This document shows, one piece after another, positions 1-5,098 of a stretch of 5,098 nt of DNA. The DNA is from Myxococcales bacterium UBA1203 (lineage in GTDB: Bacteria > Myxococcota > Myxococcia > Myxococcales > UBA5297): contig DBXV01000006.1 of the NCBI GenBank assembly GCA_002309695.1, positions 1 to 5,098 on the forward strand, given 5' to 3'. The notes under the pieces were generated by a model. The model ran no database searches. It had not been told where the DNA came from and worked only from the letters and a program-made list of their open reading frames with translations. Positions within the stretch are counted from its first letter, which is position 1, and each line of letters begins with the position of its first letter. Both the position numbers and the translations under genes were made by a program.

Positions 1-2250
1 CTTTTCCTTCTTCTTTTTGGCCTTCTTGGCCTTCTTCAGCTTGGGCACCGTCTGGACAATCGTCTTCAGCTCCGCGTCCAGCCGCTTCCTGTCCTCTTCC
101 GACAGGTCGTTGTCGCACTTGCCGCAGTCCTCGGTGAGCTCGCTCTCAGGGACGCCGAAATAGCGCTGGATGTACCGGCTCCGGCATTCCTTGGAGAGCG
201 CGTAGCGGGTCAGCTCGCCCAGCCGCCGCCGGTCGTTGACGCGCTGGATGTCGTAGATGGACGCGGCGCGCTCAATCTCGGCGATGTCCATCGAGCCGTT
301 GATGATGCGCCAGCGCCGCTCCGCGCCGGCGGGAGCGTTCCCCTGAGGCGCGTCGTCGGCAGTCTCGCTGTCGCTCTCCGCCTCCTGCATCTCCGAAACA
401 TCCTGCGCGGCATTTCCCGACGCCGTTTCCGTCAGGTCAGCCGCCTGAGCATCCTGAACGGCGGCGCCCGCCTCGGTGTCGAACGTCTCTTCGGCGATGC
501 CCAGATCCATGAGCAGCCGGAGGACGACGCTGGTCCTCGTCTGGGGAACGTGGGCGGAGAGGGCCAGATTGGCGAGGTCGATGGCCTGCCCTTTTTCAGA
601 CCATGCGGAGAGCGCGGTGGCCACGCTGCGCACCTGCGCTTTGGTGGGGTACTGCTGGTCGAGGAAGAACTCCTGAACCTCCAGGTCCCGCTCGTCGTAG
701 AGCAGGATGCAGCGCGACTCTTTGCCGTCCCGGCCCGCACGGCCCGCCTCCTGGACGTAGGCCTCCAGCGACCCCGGCACCTGGTAGTGAATCACGTAGC
801 GGATGTTGGGCTTGTCCACGCCCAGGCCGAAGGCGTTGGTGGCCACCATGACGACCTGAGGAGAGCCGGCGGTCATAAACCGGCTGTGTGCGGCGTCCCG
901 CTCCGTCTTCCTGAGCTTGCCGTGGTAAAAAGCCGACGGGACCTTCGCCTTTTGCAGCAGGGCGTAAACCATCTCCACGTCGCGGGTGGTGGAGCAGTAG
1001 ATGATGCCCGCGCGGTTGTTCTCCTCCTGTTTGACGTGGTGCAGGAGCGACCGGAGCTTGGCCATCTCGCCGCTGTGCTGCTCGACGCTGAACTTGAGGT
1101 TCGGCCTGTCCGGGGGTGCGGTGATGACGCCCCGCCTGACGACGGTGCCGTCCTCAGCCTCGTCATCCACGTCCATGCCCAGCTGCTGAATGATGTCTTC
1201 CTGGACCTTGGGCGTGGCCGTTGCCGTCAGCGCCAGCACGGGCGGCTCGCCCAGCTTTTCGATGGCGCTCTTCAGCGACAGATAGCTTGGGCGGAAGTCG
1301 TGGCCCCACTGAGAGACGCAGTGGGCCTCATCGATGACGAACAGGGAAATGTTCCGCTTGCGGAGGCGCTCAAGAATCTGGGCGTTGATCAGGCTTTCGG
1401 GCGTGATGAGCAGAATTGAGTGCTGGCCGGACTCGATTTCGGACAGCGTTTTCTCCCGCTGCCGGGGCGTCAGGGAGGAGTCGAAGCGGACGCCGTCAAA
1501 GCCCGTCTGCACCAGCCGGATGTCCTCGCGGCTTCCCTGTTTCTCCGCGTTGGTCAGCGCCTTCTCGCGGTAGCGCACCAGTTTTTCGTACTGGTCGCGC
1601 ATCAGGGCGATGAGAGGGGAGATGACGATGGTCAGCGGGTGCGTTTCCTCCAGGTCCCGAAGGGCCGAGATGAACGTCGCCATCTGGTAGGTCAGCGATT
1701 TCCCGCTTCCGGTGGGCAGCACCGCCAGTGTGTCTTTGTCTTCGAGGATGCGGTCGATGACCTCGCGCTGCTGCGGGCGGAACTTTTCGATTTGAAAGAA
1801 TTTGTGCAGCGCCAGGAGCACCTGGTCGCGGTTCTTGTGGCGGGCGCGGCGCTTTCTCCGCCTCTTGGGCTTCGAACGGGAGAACGGCTGAAACTCACCG
1901 GGCATCGGCCTGCCGTGGCGCTTTTTGGAAAAGAAATCCGGCCGGAATCCTCCGCGGCCGCCGCCGGACGCGGGCGCCTGAGGTGCACCGCTTCGATCGT
2001 GATGGCTGCCGGGGACAGACAGGGGGGCAGCGGGCGTCGTCAGGGGCGCTGAATGGTCTGTCAGAGGCGCGCTGGACGGCACGGTCAGGGGCTTGGAGAG
2101 CGGCGCTGAAAGGGGCGCGGCGGCCGGATGAATCTCCGACGGCGTTTCTTTCGCCGCTTCCGGCGCTGGCCTGGGCGCAGGACTCCCGGCATCGGCCGCG
2201 GGGACATGAGGAACCATCGGGGCAGGAATACTGTTGTCGTCCGTACTCAT
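1..2250 (-). CDS. recQ: RecQ-family ATP-dependent DNA helicase (3' end cut by window edge)
   Basis: This is a superfamily 2 3'-5' DNA helicase that unwinds recombination and repair intermediates in the cytoplasm. The frame is open for 750 codons from the ATG at 2250 to base 1, with no stop, so the C-terminus is missing. Residues 1-141 are a disordered Pro/Ala-rich then Arg/Lys-rich extension. The RecQ core follows: motif 0 FRPQQ (157-161), Walker A PTGSGKS (179-185, Lys184), DEAHC (307-311) running into the aromatic-rich loop QWGHDFRP (314-321), TATATPK (342-348), motif V ATNAFGLGVDKPN (470-482) and the arginine-finger motif QEAGRAGRDG (500-509). After an acidic insert (about 588-644) comes the RecQ zinc module with Cys689, YFG (697-699), Cys709 and Cys712, but Asp715 where the fourth Cys is usual. 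A charged insert of about 20-25 residues lies after motif Ia (about 221-252). The visible end is Lys-rich. Whether winged-helix or HRDC domains follow cannot be seen. E. coli RecQ is about 610 residues, so this protein is long. The family call is secure. Confidence 0.96.
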   Translation of the reverse strand, partial: MSTDDNSIPAPMVPHVPAADAGSPAPRPAPEAAKETPSEIHPAAAPLSAPLSKPLTVPSSAPLTDHSAPLTTPAAPLSVPGSHHDRSGAPQAPASGGGRGGFRPDFFSKKRHGRPMPGEFQPFSRSKPKRRRKRRARHKNRDQVLLALHKFFQIEKFRPQQREVIDRILEDKDTLAVLPTGSGKSLTYQMATFISALRDLEETHPLTIVISPLIALMRDQYEKLVRYREKALTNAEKQGSREDIRLVQTGFDGVRFDSSLTPRQREKTLSEIESGQHSILLITPESLINAQILERLRKRNISLFVIDEAHCVSQWGHDFRPSYLSLKSAIEKLGEPPVLALTATATPKVQEDIIQQLGMDVDDEAEDGTVVRRGVITAPPDRPNLKFSVEQHSGEMAKLRSLLHHVKQEENNRAGIIYCSTTRDVEMVYALLQKAKVPSAFYHGKLRKTERDAAHSRFMTAGSPQVVMVATNAFGLGVDKPNIRYVIHYQVPGSLEAYVQEAGRAGRDGKESRCILLYDERDLEVQEFFLDQQYPTKAQVRSVATALSAWSEKGQAIDLANLALSAHVPQTRTSVVLRLLMDLGIAEETFDTEAGAAVQDAQAADLTETASGNAAQDVSEMQEAESDSETADDAPQGNAPAGAERRWRIINGSMDIAEIERAASIYDIQRVNDRRRLGELTRYALSKECRSRYIQRYFGVPESELTEDCGKCDNDLSEEDRKRLDAELKTIVQTVPKLKKAKKAKKKKEK
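2017..2118 (-). repeat. Degenerate PL(S/T) repeat coding region in the RecQ N-terminal extension
   Basis: Residues 45-78 of the helicase contain six copies of Pro-Leu-(Ser/Thr), starting at residues 46, 50, 54, 62, 69 and 76, mostly preceded by Ala and spaced 4, 4, 8, 7 and 7 residues. At the DNA level the plus strand shows recurring variants of a GGGGCGCTG-like unit about 21 bases apart in the left half. This suggests growth by short tandem duplication followed by drift. Confidence 0.6.
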
Positions 2251-2255
2251 GGAAA

Positions 2256-2259
2256 TCCT
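2256..2259 (-). promoter_or_regulatory. Shine-Dalgarno candidate for recQ
   Basis: On the minus strand the start codon at 2250 is preceded by AGGA with a 5-base spacer (TTTCC). It is short but correctly placed. It supports the ATG at 2250 as the start even though the first 140 residues are low-complexity. An internal start near residue 116 (Met in RPMPGEF) would delete the Pro/Ala region and cannot be excluded from sequence alone. Confidence 0.5.
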
Positions 2260-2445
2260 GACCGGCGCGTATGGATGCGCCCGGAAAGACGGCACTCAGG
2301 CTTATTCGGAAAGACGAAGGCGAAACAAAGCCCCGCCCAGGAAAAGCCGATGGCCGTTTGGATGCGTGCTGCCTGAAGTGACTGTCGGGAGGACGCGCCG
2401 GATGTTCAGGCGGCTCTCCCTCGAGTTCGTCAGAAGCGGCGCGGG

Positions 2446-2474
2446 CAAATGCACCGCGTCCTGTGGGATGTCAA
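2446..2474 (-). promoter_or_regulatory. Possible sigma70-type promoter upstream of recQ
   Basis: On the minus strand a perfect TTGACA (2469-2474) is followed after 17 bases by CATTTG (2446-2451). The -35 is exact, which stands out in GC-rich DNA. The -10 matches TATAAT poorly, at only two positions, so this is a weak candidate. It lies about 195 bases upstream of the recQ start and would give a long 5' leader. It is consistent with recQ having its own promoter rather than relying only on read-through from the topoisomerase gene. Confidence 0.25.
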
Positions 2475-2653
2475 AAAACAACCGCGAAAATGTGGGGAAA
2501 TTGCGGGGGCGAAATGCCAATGCGGGCCGTGGTGCCGGAAAATTCCCGGAAAAGCAGAGGCTCTTCCGGGACCGGACCAATGGAGATCGACACCATCCGG
2601 CGGGACGGCGCGAAACAAAAAGCGCTCTGAACGTCTGACGTCAGGCGCGCCGG

Positions 2654-4624
2654 CTAAAGGTCCAGGTCGCCCGCCTCGCCCGCCCGCTCCATGATGAAGC
2701 GGAAGCGCGGCGCGGGGTCCTTGCCCATCAGGTCGTTGATGACGCGGTCCGTCTCCAGCTCATCGTCAATTTTGACTTTCAGCGTGACCCGCTTGCGCTT
2801 GTCGAGCGTCGTGTCCCGCAGCTCGTCGGCGTGCATCTCGCCCAGACCTTTGAAGCGGTTGATGCTGGGTTTGCCGCGCCCGCCTTTGGCTTTGAGGATT
2901 CGGTCCCGCTCGGCGTCGTCCAGCGCCCAGTAGGTGCTGCTGCCAATGTCGATTCGATAGAGGGGCGGCTGGCAGATGTGGACACGCCCGCTGTCAATCA
3001 TCGGCTTCATGTGCCGGTAGAAGAACGTCAGCAGCAGAGTGGCGATGTGGTGCCCGTCCGAATCGGCATCGGTGAGGATGCAGACCTTGCCGTAGCGGAG
3101 TTTCGACAGATCGCAGTCCTTGCCCAGACCGCACCCCAGCGCCGTGGCGATGTCCTGGTATTCCTTGTTGCCTGCGACACGATTTCCGGAGGCCTGCTCG
3201 GCGTTCAGCACCTTGCCGCGCAGCGGCAGAATCGCCTGCGTATGTCGGTCGCGCCCCTGCTTGGCCGTGCCGCCTGCCGAATCGCCCTCCACCAGAAAGA
3301 GTTCGCATTCTTCGGCGTGGTTGGACGAGCAGTCCGCCAGCTTGCCCGGCAGATTGAGGCGCCTCGCGACCGCGCTCTTGCGCGTGACCTGCTGCGCCGC
3401 TGCCCTGGAAGCCTCTCTGGCCCGCGCCGCGAGGACGATGCGCGCCAGAATCGACTCGGCCGTGTTCTTGTTGTCGTTGAGCCATTTTTCGAGGGCGGGC
3501 CGAACGGCGTTGTCCACAAGGGCGGCTACTTCCGGATTGTTCAGGCGCGCCTTGGTCTGCCCCTGAAACTGCGGGTCAGCCACATACACGGAGAGGACCG
3601 CCGTCATGCCCTCGCGGATGTCCTCCGGCGTCAGCGTCACGCCCTTGGGCGCCAGCTCGTGGACGTCGATGAAATTGCGGACCGCCTTGAGGACCGCCGC
3701 TTTCAGCCCCGCTTCGTGGGTGCCTCCGTCCGTGGTGGGAATGCCGTTGGCGTAGGACTTCACGGCCTCATCGGTGGCCTCTGTCCAGGCGAGGGACGTC
3801 TCGATTGCCCAGGAAGGCTCGGCATTCGGCTCGGTCTGCCGGGCGACATAAAAATTTGAGGCATCGGCGGGGACGCGGTGCCTGCCCTTGGCGGCGATGA
3901 TTTTGTCGAGGAACTCACTGATGCCGCCCTCGTGAACAAAGGTCTCCTCGGAGGCGGGCGAGACCGTTTCGTCCCGCAGAGTGATGACGAGCCCCTTGTG
4001 GAGAAAGCTCTTGGATTCGAGCCGGTCCCTCACCTCGGCCACGTTGAAGGACAGCTTGTCGCCAAAAATTTCCGTGTCCGGCTCGAAGAAAATTCTCGTC
4101 CCGTGGCCGCGGCAGGGGCCGACATCCGTGAGCTTCGTGAGGGGCTTTCCCTTGGAATAGGTCTGCTCGCGGCGCACGCCGTCCCGCTTCACCTGGACCA
4201 CCAGCTGCGAAGACAGGGCGTTGACCACTGAGGACCCCACGCCGTGCAGGCCGCCCGAGTAGGCGTAGTTTTTGTGCCCGAATTTTCCCCCAGCGTGCAG
4301 CTTGGTGAGGATGACCTCCAGCGCCGACTTTCCGTATTGGGGCATCTCGTCCACAGGGATGCCGCGCCCGTCGTCCTCGACCGTCACCGACTTGGCGCCC
4401 TTGTGGATCGTGACGTCGATGCGCTTCGTGTAGCCCGCGATGGCCTCGTCAATGGAGTTGTCGAGAATCTCCCAGAGGAGGTGGTGGTAGCCCGCTGCGC
4501 CGGTGCCGCCGATGTACATGGCGGGACGCTTGCGGACAGGCTCCAGCCCTTCCAGCACCGTGATGTCGCTGGCCGTATAGGCGTTTCCGGCTCTCCGGCC
4601 GCTGTCATCATCCTGAAAAGACAT
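2654..4624 (-). CDS. parE: Type IIA DNA topoisomerase subunit B (topoisomerase IV ParE-like; GyrB/ParE family)
   Basis: This is the ATPase/TOPRIM subunit of a type IIA topoisomerase. With its A subunit (ParC or GyrA, absent here) it passes one duplex through another to decatenate or relax DNA. It is complete, 656 residues, ATG at 4624 and TAG at 2654-2656. The GHKL ATPase occupies about 20-235, with catalytic Glu52 and Mg-binding Asn56 (WEILDNSIDEA), DDGRGIP (84-90) and the lid GGLHGVGSSVVNAL (124-137). The transducer holds GGTHEAG (300-306) and the QTK loop (356-358, Lys358). TOPRIM has EGDSAGG (446-452, Glu446) and DADSDG (519-524, Asp519/521/523). RFKGLGEM (590-597) lies near the end. There is no large insert in the C-terminal half, unlike the roughly 800-residue E. 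coli GyrB. The tail, LRDTTLD (602-608) and LMGKDPAPRFRFIMERA (632-648), is closer to ParE than to GyrB, which usually has PRR.FI. The subunit type is certain. ParE over GyrB is perhaps 65:35. Confidence 0.97.
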   Translation of the reverse strand: MSFQDDDSGRRAGNAYTASDITVLEGLEPVRKRPAMYIGGTGAAGYHHLLWEILDNSIDEAIAGYTKRIDVTIHKGAKSVTVEDDGRGIPVDEMPQYGKSALEVILTKLHAGGKFGHKNYAYSGGLHGVGSSVVNALSSQLVVQVKRDGVRREQTYSKGKPLTKLTDVGPCRGHGTRIFFEPDTEIFGDKLSFNVAEVRDRLESKSFLHKGLVITLRDETVSPASEETFVHEGGISEFLDKIIAAKGRHRVPADASNFYVARQTEPNAEPSWAIETSLAWTEATDEAVKSYANGIPTTDGGTHEAGLKAAVLKAVRNFIDVHELAPKGVTLTPEDIREGMTAVLSVYVADPQFQGQTKARLNNPEVAALVDNAVRPALEKWLNDNKNTAESILARIVLAARAREASRAAAQQVTRKSAVARRLNLPGKLADCSSNHAEECELFLVEGDSAGGTAKQGRDRHTQAILPLRGKVLNAEQASGNRVAGNKEYQDIATALGCGLGKDCDLSKLRYGKVCILTDADSDGHHIATLLLTFFYRHMKPMIDSGRVHICQPPLYRIDIGSSTYWALDDAERDRILKAKGGRGKPSINRFKGLGEMHADELRDTTLDKRKRVTLKVKIDDELETDRVINDLMGKDPAPRFRFIMERAGEAGDLDL

Positions 4625-4631
4625 GCCTCGA

Positions 4632-4638
4632 CCTCTCT
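4632..4638 (-). promoter_or_regulatory. Shine-Dalgarno for the topoisomerase B subunit gene
   Basis: AGAGAGG on the minus strand ends seven bases before the ATG at 4624. Its strength and spacing are good. It fixes the start that gives a 20-residue hydrophilic leader before the conserved ITVLEGLEPVRKRPAMYIG segment, the usual architecture for the family. Confidence 0.7.
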
Positions 4639-4851
4639 TGAAACAGACCGCCGCCGGCCGCGTCCGATGGTGCCCGCCGGACGAAAAGCGATGGGACCGC
4701 GGGGACTTGAGGTGCGCTTCCGGGCGCCATGTCTGCCGATTCCGCTGAATCTGCCCCGGCGCGGCATGCGGGGAACACCGGTGCCAGCCGGACTTTCAAT
4801 GCGCGCGGAATGGCTGACGGGGGCGAAAGGAGCGCGGACTCAAAAGCGGAC

Positions 4852-4898
4852 AAAAAGGAAAGTCCCCGCCGGCATCCCGAGGGATGGACGGGGACCTT
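4852..4898 (-). terminator. Rho-independent terminator with nested hairpin, after the GGGtGRT gene
   Basis: Read on the minus strand, GTCCCCG (4889-4895) pairs with CGGGGAC (4862-4868) to give a 7-bp outer stem. Inside it CATCC (4882-4886) pairs with GGATG (4873-4877) around a four-base CTCG loop, with a small asymmetric internal loop between the two stems. The stem is followed at once by TTTCCTTTTT (4852-4861). On the plus strand the hairpin lacks a T-run, so the terminator points leftward. It lies about 55 bases after the stop of the right-edge gene and well before the topoisomerase start, so it should separate the two transcription units. Confidence 0.8.
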
Positions 4899-4951
4899 GA
4901 AAAACCGGCCGCTTCACGCGGGCGAAGAGGCCGGGAACCGCAGAGGAAGCC

Positions 4952-5098
4952 TCACTTGCAGAGAGCTTCCTGAACAGCGACGGCCACGGCCACGGTGGCG
5001 CCGACCATGGGGTTATTGCCCATGCCGATGAGGCCCATCATCTCCACGTGCGCGGGGACGGAGCTGGATCCGGCGAACTGGGCGTCGGAGTGCATCCG
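4952..5098 (-). CDS. GGGtGRT-family protein, C-terminal fragment (5' end cut by window edge)
   Basis: The frame enters at base 5098 and ends at TGA (4952-4954), giving the last 48 residues. The sequence includes RMHSDAQFAGSSSVPAHVEM, then GLIGMGNNPMVGATVAVAVA and a short tail ending in EALCK. I recognise this from memory as the conserved C-terminus of the GGGtGRT protein family (Pfam PF14057), about 330 residues long and of unknown function. It occurs in Bacteroidetes, Firmicutes and other anaerobe-rich groups. The GGGtGRT signature itself should lie just upstream, outside the window, so it cannot be checked here. The Gly-, Ala- and Val-rich stretch resembles a buried helix of a soluble enzyme rather than a transport segment, but that is a guess. 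The gene is closed by the terminator at 4852-4898 and appears unrelated in function to the topoisomerase and helicase downstream. Confidence 0.8.
   Translation of the reverse strand, partial: RMHSDAQFAGSSSVPAHVEMMGLIGMGNNPMVGATVAVAVAVQEALCK

Larger units (their letters stand above)
2251..2653. other. Intergenic region between the topoisomerase gene and recQ
   Basis: These 403 bases carry no gene that I can support. Several short frames cross it on both strands, but their translations are Arg/Pro/Ser-rich, resemble no family I know and lack convincing starts. The region is less GC-rich than its flanks in the middle (about 2460-2560), with short A- and T-runs, which is typical of regulatory DNA. 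It contains a consensus -35 hexamer (see 2446-2474) and an imperfect inverted repeat around 2534-2552 (CCGGAAAATTCCCGG core). Just after the topoisomerase stop, 2628-2643 forms a weak bulged hairpin (TGA-CGT stem, 3-base loop). It is separated by six bases from a five-T run at 2617-2621 on the minus strand, a possible but poor terminator. Confidence 0.6.
4625..4951. other. Intergenic region between the GGGtGRT gene and the topoisomerase gene
   Basis: These 327 bases separate the two minus-strand genes. The right part holds the terminator at 4852-4898 and the left end holds the Shine-Dalgarno of the topoisomerase gene. Between them (about 4640-4850) the DNA is very GC-rich. I find no good sigma70 promoter in it, though one for the topoisomerase gene must presumably lie here if the terminator works. 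Short frames crossing it give Ala/Pro/Arg-rich translations with no recognisable family, and I do not call them. Confidence 0.6.

Noticed and set aside
550..1419. Long plus-strand open frame (289 codons) across recQ
   Set aside because: It is antisense to the helicase core. The opposite frame carries all RecQ motifs, and the plus-strand translation is Val/Arg/Gly/His-rich with no family resemblance, as expected for the shadow of a GC-rich gene.
2302..2580. Minus-strand 92-codon frame in the gap between the topoisomerase gene and recQ
   Set aside because: It needs a TTG start, has no good Shine-Dalgarno, and the translation is Arg/Pro/Ser-rich without family resemblance.
2617..2643. Possible terminator after the topoisomerase gene
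   Set aside because: The stem is only six base pairs with a bulge and lies six bases from the T-run, too weak to call as a separate feature.
2251..2653. Possible small RNA or riboswitch in the recQ leader
   Set aside because: I see no known conserved aptamer core and no strong extended hairpin; nothing beyond gap length supports it.
2831..3859. Long plus-strand open frame (342 codons) across the topoisomerase gene
   Set aside because: It is antisense to the TOPRIM and transducer domains. There is no recognisable domain and its composition is a mirror of the real gene.
4770..4786. Sigma54-like element (TGGCAC then TTCC on the minus strand)
   Set aside because: The -24 half is perfect, but the -12 half has CC where GC is needed, and no activator or sigma54-type context is visible.
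4608..4853. Minus-strand 81-codon frame overlapping the topoisomerase start
   Set aside because: It uses a TTG start, its composition is Ala/Pro/Arg/Ser-rich, and it overlaps the strong Shine-Dalgarno and first codons of the topoisomerase gene.
1..5098. A defence system or other novel multi-gene cassette built around RecQ
   Set aside because: RecQ-like helicases occur in some defence islands, but this one has canonical helicase motifs and sits by a housekeeping topoisomerase gene, with no nuclease, methylase, toxin or mobile gene in view.

Overview
The window is a GC-rich bacterial chromosomal segment with three genes, all on the minus strand. Transcription therefore runs from right to left. 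In that order they are: the last 48 codons of a gene that I read as a GGGtGRT-family protein (function unknown) at the right edge; a complete 656-residue type IIA topoisomerase B subunit, ParE/GyrB family and more ParE-like; and a RecQ-type DNA helicase of at least 750 residues that runs off the left edge. The plus-strand open frames, some more than 200 codons long, are shadows of these genes. I see no tRNA, rRNA, CRISPR array, insertion sequence or phage gene.

The organism cannot be named from this window. High GC, generous intergenic gaps (402 and 327 bases), a low-complexity extension on a housekeeping helicase and the presence of a GGGtGRT protein would fit a PVC-like or other deep-branching Gram-negative lineage, but that is inference only.

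Region by region. 4952-5098: GGGtGRT C-terminus. 4852-4898: a nested hairpin followed by a T-rich run on the minus strand, a good intrinsic terminator for that gene. 4625-4951: non-coding leader of the topoisomerase gene, with a clear Shine-Dalgarno just before its start. 2654-4624: the topoisomerase B subunit with all ATPase and TOPRIM signature residues. 2251-2653: a non-coding gap holding a consensus -35 hexamer and a short Shine-Dalgarno for recQ. 1-2250: the RecQ helicase.

The topoisomerase and the helicase both act on DNA topology and replication or repair, so their adjacency makes sense. The 402-base gap and the upstream terminator suggest separate transcription units or a loose pair rather than a tight operon. 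The topoisomerase A-subunit partner (ParC/GyrA) is not in the window.

I do not see a new multi-gene system. The points most worth a second look are in RecQ: an Asp in place of the fourth zinc-binding Cys, a 140-residue Pro/Ala-rich and then Arg/Lys-rich N-terminal extension with a PL(S/T) repeat, an acidic low-complexity insert ahead of the zinc module, and a Lys/Ala-rich stretch at the left edge.
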